Below are positions 17,125 through 26,124 of a stretch of DNA of 64,000 nucleotides, one piece after another. Made by a program: the position numbers and the translations under genes. The notes under the pieces were generated by a model, which did not search any database, was not told the DNA's origin, and saw only the letters and a program-made list of their open reading frames with translations. The DNA is from Novosphingobium clariflavum (lineage in GTDB: Bacteria; Pseudomonadota; Alphaproteobacteria; Sphingomonadales; Sphingomonadaceae): NCBI RefSeq assembly GCF_026420865.1, contig NZ_JAPCWC010000007.1, forward strand, positions 62,001 through 126,000, in the 5' to 3' direction. Position 1 is the first letter of the stretch; each line of letters opens with the position of its first letter.

Positions 17125-17159
17125 GGGAACGGGGCCCATGCCTTGAGGAGCCAGTCACG

Positions 17160-17507
17160 ATGCCGCAGGACCTGTTCGGGATTCATGCCGAGGCGCTGGA
17201 GCTACGCTCCCGACGCATGGGCCTGATCGCCTCGAACATCGCCAATGCCGCCACGCCCGGCTACAAGGCGAAGGACATCGACTTCACCGCCGCGCTGAAG
17301 TCCGCCGAAACCGGCAGCGACCTCGACGTGGCCGCCGGACGCGCCACGCAGTTCCGCGTCCCGGTCATGCCCTCGCTCGACGGCAACACGGTGGAACTGC
17401 AGAACGAGCAGATCGCCTTTTCCGAAAACGCGGTGGGCTATTCGGCCACGTTGCAATTCATCCGCGCCCGCGTCGACACCGTGACGCGCGCCTTGAGGGG
17501 TGACTGA
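17160..17507 (+). CDS. flgB: Flagellar proximal rod protein FlgB
   Basis: A 115-residue rod protein. The N-terminal rod motif RRMGLIASNIANAATPGYKAKDIDF and C-terminal helix ATLQFIRARVDTVTRALRGD follow the FlgB pattern. It forms the inner rod with FlgC, FlgF and FliE. ATG 17160 has GAGGAG nine bases upstream. It heads the operon flgBCDEFGHIJKL, driven by the sigma-54 promoter just upstream. Confidence 0.94.
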   Translation: MPQDLFGIHAEALELRSRRMGLIASNIANAATPGYKAKDIDFTAALKSAETGSDLDVAAGRATQFRVPVMPSLDGNTVELQNEQIAFSENAVGYSATLQFIRARVDTVTRALRGD

Positions 17508-17509
17508 CG

Positions 17510-17923
17510 GTGGCGGGCGACCAGCAGCCGATGACGATGTTCTCGCTCGCGCAGCGGGCGATGTCGGCCCAGCTCGTGCGCATGAACGCGGCGGCCTCCA
17601 ACCTTGCCAACGCCGGTTCCATCGCGGCCAGCGAACAGGGCGCCTACAAGCCGATCCGCGCCGTCTTTGCCGAAGACCTCGACAGCGCCAGCGGGCTGGC
17701 CTCGGTCGACGTCCAGGCCGTCCAGCGCGAACAGGCCGCCGCGGTGCGCCAGCACAGCCCCAGCCACCCGCTGGCCGATGCCAATGGCGACGTCTGGGTC
17801 GCCCCCGTCGACGAGAACGCCGAGATGGTCGAGATGCTCGAAGCCTCTCGCCAGTACCAGAACCTGGTCGAGGCCCTCTCGACCGCCAAGCAGCTCATGC
17901 TCGACACCGTGAGGATGAAATGA
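17510..17923 (+). CDS. flgC: Flagellar proximal rod protein FlgC
   Basis: A 137-residue rod protein starting with GTG two bases after flgB. The N-terminus AQRAMSAQLVRMNAAASNLANAGS and the C-terminal block HPLADANGDVWVAPVDENAEMVEMLEASRQYQNLVEA are characteristic of FlgC. The flgD ATG overlaps its stop codon. Confidence 0.94.
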   Translation: MAGDQQPMTMFSLAQRAMSAQLVRMNAAASNLANAGSIAASEQGAYKPIRAVFAEDLDSASGLASVDVQAVQREQAAAVRQHSPSHPLADANGDVWVAPVDENAEMVEMLEASRQYQNLVEALSTAKQLMLDTVRMK

Positions 17924-18285
17924 CCGTCACCACCATCACCACCACCAGTTCGGCCGCCTCGACCGCGAAGGCAAAGACCTCGCTCGCCGATCTCGATCAG
18001 GGCGATTTCCTGAAGCTGATGATGACCCAGATGCAGCAGCAGGATCCGTTCAACCCGATGGACCAGACCGAGATGCTGGCGCAGATGGCGCAGTTCTCCT
18101 CGCTCGCCTCCACCACGACGATGGCGGACACGCTGAGCACGATCTCGTCCAAGCTCGACGCCCTGGTCTCCGCCCAGACCGCATCGCAGGACTCGCTGGC
18201 CGACCTGGTCAGCGCGGTGACCGGAAGCGGAGACGCCGGCCCTGCCGAGAGCACGTCCGCCGATACGGCTTCGCCCACGGCCTGA
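17920..18285 (+). CDS. flgD: Short hook-cap scaffold FlgD
   Basis: A 121-residue protein containing the conserved N-terminal FlgD domain (LADLDQGDFLKLMMTQMQQQ...DPFNPMDQTEMLAQMAQFSSL). It lacks the C-terminal FLN-like and tudor-like domains that bring enteric FlgD to more than 200 residues. It caps the growing hook during assembly. A short form may match the short hook protein encoded next. It overlaps flgC by ATGA. Confidence 0.9.
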   Translation: MTVTTITTTSSAASTAKAKTSLADLDQGDFLKLMMTQMQQQDPFNPMDQTEMLAQMAQFSSLASTTTMADTLSTISSKLDALVSAQTASQDSLADLVSAVTGSGDAGPAESTSADTASPTA

Positions 18286-18309
18286 TCCCCCTCATTCCAG
18301 GAGACCTCG

Positions 18310-19122
18310 ATGTCCTTCTACACCTCCCTCACCGGGCTCAAGAACGCCCAGACCGACCTCAGCGTCATCGCCCACAACATCGCCAACTCGGAGACCGACG
18401 GTTTCAAGAAGAGCAATGCCTCGTTCTCCGACATCGTCTCGGCCTCGATCCTGACCGACCCGGCGCTGACCGTGGGCATCGGTGCCCGCGTATCCTCGAT
18501 CAAGCAGGAGTTCTCGCTCGGGCCGATCGAGCAGACCGGATCGGCGCTCGATGTCGCGATCAACGGCGAGGGCTTCTTCACCGTGGTTTCGCCCACTTCG
18601 GGCCAGACCGAATATACCCGCGCCGGCTCGTTCTCGGTGGACGGCAACGGCTACATCAAGAACGCCCAGGGCGCGCGGCTGCAGGTGTTCCCCGTCGATT
18701 CCACCGGTGCGATCACCTCGACCACGCTGCAAAGCGCGCAGATCCCCTCCACCAATGCCTCGGGATCGGAATTCGCCGGGGTGACGATCAGTTCCACCGG
18801 CGATGTCGTGGCGACCTATGCCGATGGTTCGAACACCTCCATCGGCGTGCTCGCGCTGGCCTCGTTCATTGCCCCCACCGGGCTCAAGCAGCTGGGCGAT
18901 GCCAGTTGGAAGGCCACCGGCATCTCCGGGGCGGCAAGCTACGGCCAGCCGGGCTCGGGACTCTACGGCTCGCTGCTGGCAGGATCGCTCGAACGCTCGA
19001 ACGTCGATCTTGCCGAGGAGCTGGTCTCGCTCATCACCGCGCAGCGCGATTTCCAGGCCAATGCCAAGGCCGTCGATACCGCCACCCAGATCTCCCAGAC
19101 GATCATCAACTTGCGCACCTGA
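18310..19122 (+). CDS. flgE: Flagellar hook protein FlgE (short form)
   Basis: A 270-residue axial protein. The N-terminus MSFYTSLTGLKNAQTDLSVI and HNIANSETDGFKKSNASF, and C-terminal DLAEELVSLITAQRDFQANAKAVDTATQI, are FlgE/F/G signatures. Position after flgD and before flgF marks it as the hook subunit. It is much shorter than the roughly 400-residue enteric FlgE, so the outer domains are reduced. Ribosome-binding site CAGGAGACC is present. Confidence 0.88.
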   Translation: MSFYTSLTGLKNAQTDLSVIAHNIANSETDGFKKSNASFSDIVSASILTDPALTVGIGARVSSIKQEFSLGPIEQTGSALDVAINGEGFFTVVSPTSGQTEYTRAGSFSVDGNGYIKNAQGARLQVFPVDSTGAITSTTLQSAQIPSTNASGSEFAGVTISSTGDVVATYADGSNTSIGVLALASFIAPTGLKQLGDASWKATGISGAASYGQPGSGLYGSLLAGSLERSNVDLAEELVSLITAQRDFQANAKAVDTATQISQTIINLRT

Positions 19123-19139
19123 CGCGGGGCCGCTGAACC

Positions 19140-19898
19140 ATGGACCGCCTGATATATACCGCCGTCTCCGGTCTCAACGCCTCGCTCAACCGCGAGCGGG
19201 TGACCGCCAGCAACATGGCCAACGCGCAGACCATCGGCTTCAAGTCGGAGATCCTGCAGGCAACGCCGATGACGCTGGAGGGCCCGCAACTGGAAGTGCG
19301 CGCGCTGTCCGGCACCGCCGTCACCGGGGCCTCGATGAAGCAGGGCGAGATCAACCGCACCGGCCATCCGCTCGACGTCGCACTGCAGGGCGAGGCACTG
19401 CTGGCGGTACAGGCCAGCGACGGTCAGGAAGTCTACACCCGCCGCGGCGACCTCTCGATCACCGCCACCGGGGTGCTGCAGAACGGCGACGGCCTGCCGG
19501 TCATCGGCGATGCCGGGCCGATCTCGATCCCCCCCGGCGGCGAAGTGACGATTGCCGAGGACGGCGGCATTCTCGTCGCCGATCCGGCCACCCCCGACCA
19601 GCCGCCGCAGCGGGTGGACCGGCTGAAGCTGGTGAGCCCCACCGGCAGCCAGATCGCCAAGGACCTCGACGGCAATTTCCGCGTGATCGGCGGCGCCGGA
19701 ACCACCGGCGGCGCCCTGCCGCTTGACGAGAACGCCCAGGTAATTCCCGGGGCCCTCGAACAGTCCAACGTCAACCCTTCGGAGGTACTCGTCGACATGA
19801 TCTCGGCGCAGCGCCTCTTCGAAATGCGCACCAAGCTGGTCGAGACCGCCCGTCAGGTCGACGAGGGCGGTGTCCGGCTCATGCGCATCGACAGCTGA
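19140..19898 (+). CDS. flgF: Flagellar proximal rod protein FlgF
   Basis: A 252-residue rod protein. MDRLIYTAVSGLNASLNRE and ASNMANAQTIGFKSEILQA at the N-terminus and GALEQSNVNPSEVLVDMISAQRLFEMRTKLV at the C-terminus fit FlgF. It contributes to the distal part of the proximal rod. It lies 17 bases after flgE and 13 before flgG. Confidence 0.93.
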   Translation: MDRLIYTAVSGLNASLNRERVTASNMANAQTIGFKSEILQATPMTLEGPQLEVRALSGTAVTGASMKQGEINRTGHPLDVALQGEALLAVQASDGQEVYTRRGDLSITATGVLQNGDGLPVIGDAGPISIPPGGEVTIAEDGGILVADPATPDQPPQRVDRLKLVSPTGSQIAKDLDGNFRVIGGAGTTGGALPLDENAQVIPGALEQSNVNPSEVLVDMISAQRLFEMRTKLVETARQVDEGGVRLMRIDS

Positions 19899-19911
19899 GG
19901 ATAAGTAAGCC

Positions 19912-20700
19912 ATGCCCAGTTCCGCACTTCAGGTCGCCCGTACCGGTCTCGAGGCCCAGGACACGCGCATGCGCGTGATCGCCAACAACCTCGCCAACGT
20001 CTCGACCACCTCGTTCAAGCGCGATCGCGCCAACTTCGCGACGCTCGCCTACCAGAACGCGCGTGTCGCCGGCGCCCAGTCGTCGACCGAGACGGTCTAT
20101 GCCACCGGGCTCAACCTCGGCACCGGCGTCGCCGTGCAGTCGACCTCGCGGATCGACACGCAAGGCTCGCTGCAGACCACCAACAACACCTTCGACCTTG
20201 CGCTCGACGGGGACGGCTACTTCCAGATCAGCCTGCCCGGCGGCCAGCTCGCCTATACCCGCGCCGGCAATTTCACCCGCTCCTCCGAAGGCCAGCTGGT
20301 GACGACGCAGGGCTATGTGGTCCAGCCGCCGATCACCGTCCCCGAGGGCGCGACGTCGGTCACCGTCTCGCAGGACGGCACCGTCTCGGCGCAGCTCGCC
20401 GGACAGAGCGATCCCAGCCAGCTCGGCCAGATCACCATCGCCAGCTTCACCAACCCGGCAGCGCTCCAGGCCGCCTCGGACAACTTCCTGCTCGAGACCG
20501 CCGCCAGCGGCCCGGTCCAGCTGGGCATCGCCGGGCAGGACGGGCGCGGCCAGATCCGCCAGGGCATGCTGGAAGCCTCGAACGTCAACGTCGTCGAGGA
20601 ACTGGTCGACATGATCGAGACGCAGCGCGCCTACGAGATCAACTCGAAGATGATCTCGGCGGTCGACGAGATGCTGCGCAACGCCAACCAGACGCTGTGA
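19912..20700 (+). CDS. flgG: Flagellar distal rod protein FlgG
   Basis: A 262-residue rod protein, the most conserved axial protein here. It shows ALQVARTGLEAQDTRMRVIANNLANVSTTSFKRDRANFATL, the FlgG-specific LNLGTGVAVQSTSRIDTQGSLQTTNN region, and C-terminal NVNVVEELVDMIETQRAYEINSKMISAVDEML. It builds the distal rod that passes through the P and L rings. Stop overlaps the flgH GTG start. Confidence 0.95.
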   Translation: MPSSALQVARTGLEAQDTRMRVIANNLANVSTTSFKRDRANFATLAYQNARVAGAQSSTETVYATGLNLGTGVAVQSTSRIDTQGSLQTTNNTFDLALDGDGYFQISLPGGQLAYTRAGNFTRSSEGQLVTTQGYVVQPPITVPEGATSVTVSQDGTVSAQLAGQSDPSQLGQITIASFTNPAALQAASDNFLLETAASGPVQLGIAGQDGRGQIRQGMLEASNVNVVEELVDMIETQRAYEINSKMISAVDEMLRNANQTL

Positions 20701-21398
20701 CGATGGCCGCGCGCGCCCTCCTGCTGGCCGCATCGGCGCTGGCCCTGCTGGCCGCTCCGCCCGCCCTTGCCCGCAAGAAGCCCAGGCCGAGCGGATTCGA
20801 AGCGACCCTGCCGCCCGCCACTCTGCCGGCCTCCGCGCTGCCCTCGGCCATGCCCGGCGAGGCGAGCGGCGGCATCTTCAACGTCTCTGCCGGCTACGCC
20901 CCGCTCTACAGCGGCACCCGCGCCGCGCGCATCGGCGATCCGGTAACAATCCTGCTGGTGGAGACGACCACCGCCGCCAAGACCGTCAGTTCCAAGAGCC
21001 AGAAAGGCGGCAGCGCGGCGATCACCCCGCCGACCGCGGGGCCCTTGTCCTTCCTCAATCCCAACGCGCTTAACGCCGCCTCCACCTCGTCGTTCAATGG
21101 TCAGGGCAATGCCGCGCAGACCAGTACGCTGGTCGCCACGCTGTCCGTCACCATCGCCGAAGTGCGTGCCAACGGCACCGCCCTCGTCAAAGGAGAGAAG
21201 AAGATGCTGGTCAGCCAGGGCAACGAATGGGTCCGCTTCTCGGGCATCGTGCGCCTCGCCGACATCGACGCGGACAACCAGGTTGCCTCGACCCGGGTGG
21301 CCGACGCGCAGATCGAATATACCGGCAAGGGCGCGATCATGCGCGCCGGGCGGCAGGGCTGGCTCGGCCAGTTCTTCAACATGATCTCGCCGTTCTGA
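20697..21398 (+). CDS. flgH: Flagellar L-ring protein FlgH, without a lipobox cysteine
   Basis: About 233 residues. A signal peptide (ARALLLAASALALLAAPPALA) is followed by the FlgH domain: YSGTRAARIGDPVTILLVETTTA, NFNGxG-type SSFNGQGNAAQTSTLVATLSVTIAEV, LVKGEKKMLVSQGNEWVRFSGIVRLADI. It forms the outer-membrane bushing. FlgH is usually a lipoprotein, but no Cys occurs in the signal-peptide region, so it cannot be lipidated in the usual way. GTG 20697 overlaps the flgG stop; ATG 20703 is an alternative start. Confidence 0.92.
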   Translation: MTMAARALLLAASALALLAAPPALARKKPRPSGFEATLPPATLPASALPSAMPGEASGGIFNVSAGYAPLYSGTRAARIGDPVTILLVETTTAAKTVSSKSQKGGSAAITPPTAGPLSFLNPNALNAASTSSFNGQGNAAQTSTLVATLSVTIAEVRANGTALVKGEKKMLVSQGNEWVRFSGIVRLADIDADNQVASTRVADAQIEYTGKGAIMRAGRQGWLGQFFNMISPF

Positions 21399-22555
21399 TG
21401 CTCCACGATCCCGATCTCCCCCCGATCCCGCCCAGCCGGCTGGTCACCGTGTCGGTGCCGGTGCTGCTGCTGCTCGGCATGATCGCGCTGATCGCCTTCC
21501 TCGCCCCCGTCCACGCCCATGCCGAGCGGGTGCGCGACCTCGGCCAGTTCCAGGGCGTGCGCCAGAACCAGCTGACCGGCTACGGCATCGTGGTCGGCCT
21601 GCCCGGCTCGGGAGACGACAATCTCGAATACCTGACGCAGGCGATGAAGGGCGTGTCGGGCCGCATGGGCCTGACCCTGCCCGCCGGTGTCTCGCCCGGC
21701 CTCAAGAACGCCGCCGCCGTCATGGTCACCGCCGACCTGCCCGCCTTCGCCAAGCCGGGCCAGCGCATCGACGTGACCGTCTCGACCATCGGCAAGGCCA
21801 AGTCGCTGCGCGGCGGCGCGCTGATCATGACCCCGCTCTACGGGGCCGACGGCCAGATCTACGCGATGGCGCAAGGCAACCTCGCGGTGGGCGGGCTCGG
21901 CATCTCGGGCAAGGACGGCTCCAACGTCACCGTCAACATCCCGACCGTGGGCCGCATCGCCGAGGGTGCCAGCGTGGAGCGTGCGGTGGCCACCGGGTTC
22001 GACAGCAATGCGGTGCTGCGCTGGAACCTGTTCGATGCCGACTTCCTCACCGCCGCGCGGGTGCGCGATGCGATCAACCGCCGCCTGCCGGGCACGGCCT
22101 CGGTCGAGGACGGGGTGACTCTGGCCCTGCGCCTGCCCCCCGAACCCGACACCCGCGCCAGCGTCATGGCCGCGATCGAGATGATCGACGTCGACCCCGC
22201 CGAGACCCCGGCGCGAGTTGTCGTCAACAGCCGCACCGGCACGGTCGTCATCAATTCCGCCGTTCGGCTGTCGCCTGCCGCGATCAGCCACGGCAAGCTC
22301 ACCGTCCGGGTCGAGGAACGCCCCACCGTCGTCCAGCCCGCGCCCTTCAGCCAGGGCAAGACGGCGGTGGAACAGAACTCCACGCTCTCGGTCGACGAGG
22401 AAAAGCGCGCGGTCATGCTGTTCAAGGGCGGCGCCTCGCTGGCCAAGGTGGTCGATGCGCTGAACCTGCTCGGCGTCACCCCGTCCGACCTCGTGGCGAT
22501 CCTCGAAGCGCTCAAGCAGGCGGGCGCGCTCAAGGCGGAGATGGTGGTGATATGA
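21398..22555 (+). CDS. flgI: Flagellar P-ring protein FlgI
   Basis: About 385 residues. The N-terminal signal (VLLLLGMIALIAFLAPVHAHA) precedes ERVRDLGQFQGVRQNQLTGYGIVVGLPGSGD, a near-invariant FlgI start. The C-terminus has VDALNLLGVTPSDLVAILEALKQAGALKAEMVVI, also diagnostic. It makes the peptidoglycan-level ring around the rod, helped by FlgA. Its ATG overlaps the flgH stop by one base. Confidence 0.96.
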   Translation: MLHDPDLPPIPPSRLVTVSVPVLLLLGMIALIAFLAPVHAHAERVRDLGQFQGVRQNQLTGYGIVVGLPGSGDDNLEYLTQAMKGVSGRMGLTLPAGVSPGLKNAAAVMVTADLPAFAKPGQRIDVTVSTIGKAKSLRGGALIMTPLYGADGQIYAMAQGNLAVGGLGISGKDGSNVTVNIPTVGRIAEGASVERAVATGFDSNAVLRWNLFDADFLTAARVRDAINRRLPGTASVEDGVTLALRLPPEPDTRASVMAAIEMIDVDPAETPARVVVNSRTGTVVINSAVRLSPAAISHGKLTVRVEERPTVVQPAPFSQGKTAVEQNSTLSVDEEKRAVMLFKGGASLAKVVDALNLLGVTPSDLVAILEALKQAGALKAEMVVI

Positions 22556-22896
22556 GCATGATCGCGGCCCCGCTTTCCGGTCTCACACCGCCTCCTGCCG
22601 CCAGCGACCGCGACACGCTGGCCGCCACGGCGAAGCAGTTCGAGGCGATGTTCGTGCGCCAGATGCTGGCCGCCGCGCGCAAGGCCGATTTCGGCGGCGA
22701 CGACCTGTTCGGCAGCCAGGCGCTCGACACCTTCCGCCAGATGCAGGACGAGCATTTCGCCGACGTCACCGCGCAGAGCGGCACGCTGGGCCTCGCCGCC
22801 ATTCTCGAGGCGCAGATGGCGCGGTTCCTGCCCGCCACGGAGAACGGCGCCGCCCCCATCACCCCATCCCCATCCACCGGAGAGGGAGCCGCATAA
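22552..22896 (+). CDS. flgJ: Rod-cap protein FlgJ, N-terminal domain only
   Basis: A 114-residue protein with the rod-binding domain (AKQFEAMFVRQMLAAARKADFGGDDLFGSQALDTFRQMQDEHFADV...GTLGLAAILEAQM). The muramidase domain of enteric FlgJ is absent, as in many alphaproteobacteria. Peptidoglycan cutting may be done by the SLT protein encoded at 13254-14228. It overlaps flgI by ATGA and ends 3 bases before flgK. Confidence 0.92.
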   Translation: MSMIAAPLSGLTPPPAASDRDTLAATAKQFEAMFVRQMLAAARKADFGGDDLFGSQALDTFRQMQDEHFADVTAQSGTLGLAAILEAQMARFLPATENGAAPITPSPSTGEGAA

Positions 22897-22899
22897 GCC

Positions 22900-24237
22900 A
22901 TGGCCGCCAACCTCATCTCCATCGCCAACTCGGGCGCCCGCGCCGCCCGGGCGGCACTCGACATCACCGCGCAGAACATCTCGAACGCCTCGTCCGACGG
23001 TTATGTCCGGCGCAGCGTCTCGCTCGCCGAACTGGCGGTCAATTCGGTCAGCGCCGCGCCCACCGCGATCAACCTGGCGGGGGTGCGGGTTGCCGGCATC
23101 GTGCGCAACGCCGACATGTTCCGCCAGTCGGAAGTGCGCCGCACCGGCGCCGATGCCGCCCGCGCCGATGCCGAAGTGCAGGGGCTGGAGAACGTCGAGG
23201 CCGCGGTCGAGCAGACCGGGGTCTATACCTCGATCGTCGATTTCGAGGCGGCGCTGAAGCAATTGCTGTCCGATCCGGTCGACGGTTCGCTGCGCGCCTC
23301 CGCGCTGGAACAGGGGCGCACCCTGGCCCAGACCATCAACACGGCCGCCTCCAGCCTCGATGCCGCCGGCGACGGGCTGCGGTTCGAGGCGCAGGACGGG
23401 GTCGACCAGGTCAATACGCTGGCCGCCGAACTCGCCCGCGTGAACTTGCGCCTCTCGCGCGCGTCGGATTCGTCGAGCGACCAGTCGAGCCTGCTCGACC
23501 AGCGCGATTCGCTGCTCGAGAAGATCAGCACTTACGTCGATACCTCGACGACTTTTGCCAGCGACGGCACCGTCGTGCTGCACCTGGGCGGCAGCAGCGG
23601 TCCCGACCTCGTCAACGGCGGCACCGCCACCAGCCTGGCCATGGCGACGGCCAGCGACGGCACCCTGACCTTCACGCTCGGCGGGACAGCGGCGGGTATC
23701 GCTTCGGGTTCGATCGCCGGCAAGAACCAGGCTCTGGCCGAACTCGCCAATGTGCGCGGCCAGCTCGACACCATCGCCGCCGGCATCATCACCGCCGTCA
23801 ACGGCGCGCAAGCCTCGGGCGTGGACCTGAGCGGCAATGCCGGCCAACCGTTGTTCTCCGGCAGCGATGCCGCCAGCATGGCCATCGCCCTCGCCAGCGG
23901 CAGCCAGATCGCCACCGCCCCGGCCGGCGCCGGCGCCAACAGCCGCGATGCATCCAACCTCGAGGCCATGCGCAGCGCCCTCGACAGCGCCGACCCCGCG
24001 GGCGGCATGAACACGCTGCTGTTCGGCATTTCCAGCGCGGTTGCCGGGCGCAGCGTCACCCGCGATGCGCTCCAGTCGATCGCCGGCAGCGCCAAGGTCG
24101 CGCTGGAAGCGCAGTCCGGCGTCGATCTCGACCAGGAAGCGGTCAACCTCACCCGCTTCCAGCAGGCCTACCAGGCCAATGGCCGGGTCATGCAGGTGGC
24201 CTCCGACATCTTCGATTCCATCCTCTCGATCCGCTAG
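22900..24237 (+). CDS. flgK: Hook-filament junction protein FlgK
   Basis: A 445-residue axial protein. The N-terminus ISIANSGARAARAALDITAQNISNASSDGYVRRSVSLAEL and C-terminus SGVDLDQEAVNLTRFQQAYQANGRVMQVASDIFDSILSIR match FlgK/HAP1. It forms the first junction layer between hook and filament and needs the FlgN chaperone. Confidence 0.94.
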   Translation: MAANLISIANSGARAARAALDITAQNISNASSDGYVRRSVSLAELAVNSVSAAPTAINLAGVRVAGIVRNADMFRQSEVRRTGADAARADAEVQGLENVEAAVEQTGVYTSIVDFEAALKQLLSDPVDGSLRASALEQGRTLAQTINTAASSLDAAGDGLRFEAQDGVDQVNTLAAELARVNLRLSRASDSSSDQSSLLDQRDSLLEKISTYVDTSTTFASDGTVVLHLGGSSGPDLVNGGTATSLAMATASDGTLTFTLGGTAAGIASGSIAGKNQALAELANVRGQLDTIAAGIITAVNGAQASGVDLSGNAGQPLFSGSDAASMAIALASGSQIATAPAGAGANSRDASNLEAMRSALDSADPAGGMNTLLFGISSAVAGRSVTRDALQSIAGSAKVALEAQSGVDLDQEAVNLTRFQQAYQANGRVMQVASDIFDSILSIR

Positions 24238-24270
24238 CCCGACCGGAGCCCGTGCCATGTTGTTCACGTC

Positions 24271-25194
24271 ATGACGATCGTCTCGACCAGCACCGCCGCC
24301 TTCTTCGAAAGGTCGCGCCGCGACATCAAGGACTTGCGCACCCAGGCCGAGAACTACCAGTCGCAGCTGTCGAGCGGGCAGAAGATCGATCGCTCCTCGG
24401 ACAACCCGGTCGCCGCCTCGCGGCTGCGCACGCTGTCGCGGCTGGAGGCGCTCTCGACCATCGACCAGAGCAATGCCCAGCGCGCCAATGCCGACCTCTC
24501 GCTGGCCGATTCGGCGATGTCGGACATGTCGGACGCGCTGATCCGCGCCCAGGAACTGGCGACCCAGGCTTCGAACTCCACTCTGTCGGACGACCAGCGC
24601 GCCTCGATCGGTGCCGAACTCGACCAGATCTTCAGCAACCTTCTCGCGCTCGCCAATGCCCGCGATTCCAACGGCCATGCCCTGTTCGGCGGCGCCAGTT
24701 CGGGCGATGCCTACTCGCTCGATGCCGCCGGCAACGCGGTCTATGTCGGCACCGCCAGCTCCGGCACCCTGCCGCTGGGCGAAGGGCAGAGCGTCACCCG
24801 CTCGATGACCGGGCCGGAATTCCTCTCCTTCACCGGCTCCGCCGGCAGCCCGACCGACCTGCTCGCGGTGGTCAGGAACCTCGCCGACGCGCTCCAGGGC
24901 GCCGCGAGCGATCCGACCGGCGCAGCCAGCGCCGCGCTCACCGACCTCAAGACCGGGCTCGATTCGCTGACCACGGGGCAGACCGTGGTCGGTACCCGTC
25001 TCGCCTGGATCGAGGTGACCGGCGATCGCCGCACCGACTTGTCGGCGCTGCGATCGACAGAGGAATCCGACATCGGTTCGGCGGACCTCGCCACCACCAT
25101 TGCCCAGTTGCAGGAAACCATGACCGTGCTCGAGGCCTCGCAATCCACGTTCGGCAAGCTCGCCTCGCTCAATCTCTTCAGCCAGCTCGGCTGA
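24271..25194 (+). CDS. flgL: Hook-filament junction protein FlgL
   Basis: A 307-residue flagellin-like protein. The N-terminal coiled region (YQSQLSSGQKIDRSSDNPVAASRLRTLSRLEALS) and C-terminal LQETMTVLEASQSTFGKLASLNLFSQLG match FlgL/HAP3. It links FlgK to the filament. It is the last gene before a terminator-like hairpin that precedes motA. Confidence 0.92.
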   Translation: MTIVSTSTAAFFERSRRDIKDLRTQAENYQSQLSSGQKIDRSSDNPVAASRLRTLSRLEALSTIDQSNAQRANADLSLADSAMSDMSDALIRAQELATQASNSTLSDDQRASIGAELDQIFSNLLALANARDSNGHALFGGASSGDAYSLDAAGNAVYVGTASSGTLPLGEGQSVTRSMTGPEFLSFTGSAGSPTDLLAVVRNLADALQGAASDPTGAASAALTDLKTGLDSLTTGQTVVGTRLAWIEVTGDRRTDLSALRSTEESDIGSADLATTIAQLQETMTVLEASQSTFGKLASLNLFSQLG

Positions 25195-25201
25195 TCTCAC
25201 G

Positions 25202-25230
25202 ACCCGGCCAGCGGGGATGGCCGGGTTTCC
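25202..25230 (+). terminator. Terminator-like hairpin between flgL and motA
   Basis: A perfect 9-bp stem ACCCGGCCA / TGGCCGGGT with a 7-nt loop is followed by TTTCCTTTC. It starts 7 bases after the flgL stop and likely ends or reduces transcription of the flg operon. Confidence 0.65.
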
Positions 25231-25251
25231 TTTCGGGGGGACACGTTAACC

Positions 25252-26115
25252 ATGTTTGCAATCATCGGCGTCGTCATCCTGCTGGTGATGGTCTTCGGCG
25301 GCTTTGCCATCACCGGCGGCGCGCTCGGCCCGGTCATGGAGGCGATCCCGCACGAGATGCTGATCATCGGCGGCGCCGCCATCGGCGCGATCGTCACCGG
25401 CAACTCGATGCACGAGATCAAGGCGCTGGGCGGGGGCCTGGGCAAAGTGTTCAAGGGCCCGCGCCACAACAAGCAGGACCATGTCGACGCCATCATCCTC
25501 ACCGTCAGGCTGATGAAGCTGCTGCGCTCGGAAGGTCCGGTCGCGCTCGAAAGCCATGTCAACGAACCGCAAAGCTCCACGCTTTTCGCCGAGTTTCCCC
25601 GGCTGCTGGCGAACGACGCGCTGGTCCACCTGATCTGCGACACGCTGACCCTGATCGTCGTCTCCTCGGGCACGCTGGAAGTCCACGCGGTCGAGGATGT
25701 CATGGACAATGCGATGAAGACCCATTTCCACGAGCATCACGAGCCGCAGCACGCCTTGCAGAACCTGGCGGATTCGCTGCCCGCGCTCGGCATCGTCGCG
25801 GCCGTGCTGGGCGTGGTGAAGACGATGGGCTCGATCGACAAGCCGCCCTCGATCCTGGGCGGAATGATCGGCTCGGCGCTGGTCGGCACGTTCATGGGCG
25901 TGCTGCTGGCCTATGGCATCGTCGCGCCGATGGCGGGCCGCCTCAAGCAGATCAACGAGCAGGACGAGCAGATCTTCCACGCCGTGAAGCAGGTCATCAT
26001 CGCCAGCCTCCACGGCTGGCCGCAGCCGCTGGTGGTGGAATCGGCGCGCTCGGGGCTGGGACATGCGTTCCGCCCGGGCCTGTCCGAACTGCTCGACGCC
26101 ATGCGCGGGCGCTGA
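25252..26115 (+). CDS. motA: Flagellar stator protein MotA
   Basis: A 287-residue, four-helix stator subunit. It begins MFAIIGVVILLVMVFGGF, with helix 2 around EMLIIGGAAIGAIV. The conserved late helices read LPALGIVAAVLGVVKTMG and IGSALVGTFMGVLLAYGIVAPMA, where the Pro and Gly residues shape the ion channel. With MotB it couples proton flow to rotor torque. It is followed by motB after 9 bases and is the canonical copy, unlike the shorter homologue at 16202-16963. Confidence 0.95.
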   Translation: MFAIIGVVILLVMVFGGFAITGGALGPVMEAIPHEMLIIGGAAIGAIVTGNSMHEIKALGGGLGKVFKGPRHNKQDHVDAIILTVRLMKLLRSEGPVALESHVNEPQSSTLFAEFPRLLANDALVHLICDTLTLIVVSSGTLEVHAVEDVMDNAMKTHFHEHHEPQHALQNLADSLPALGIVAAVLGVVKTMGSIDKPPSILGGMIGSALVGTFMGVLLAYGIVAPMAGRLKQINEQDEQIFHAVKQVIIASLHGWPQPLVVESARSGLGHAFRPGLSELLDAMRGR

Positions 26116-26124
26116 GAACACGAG

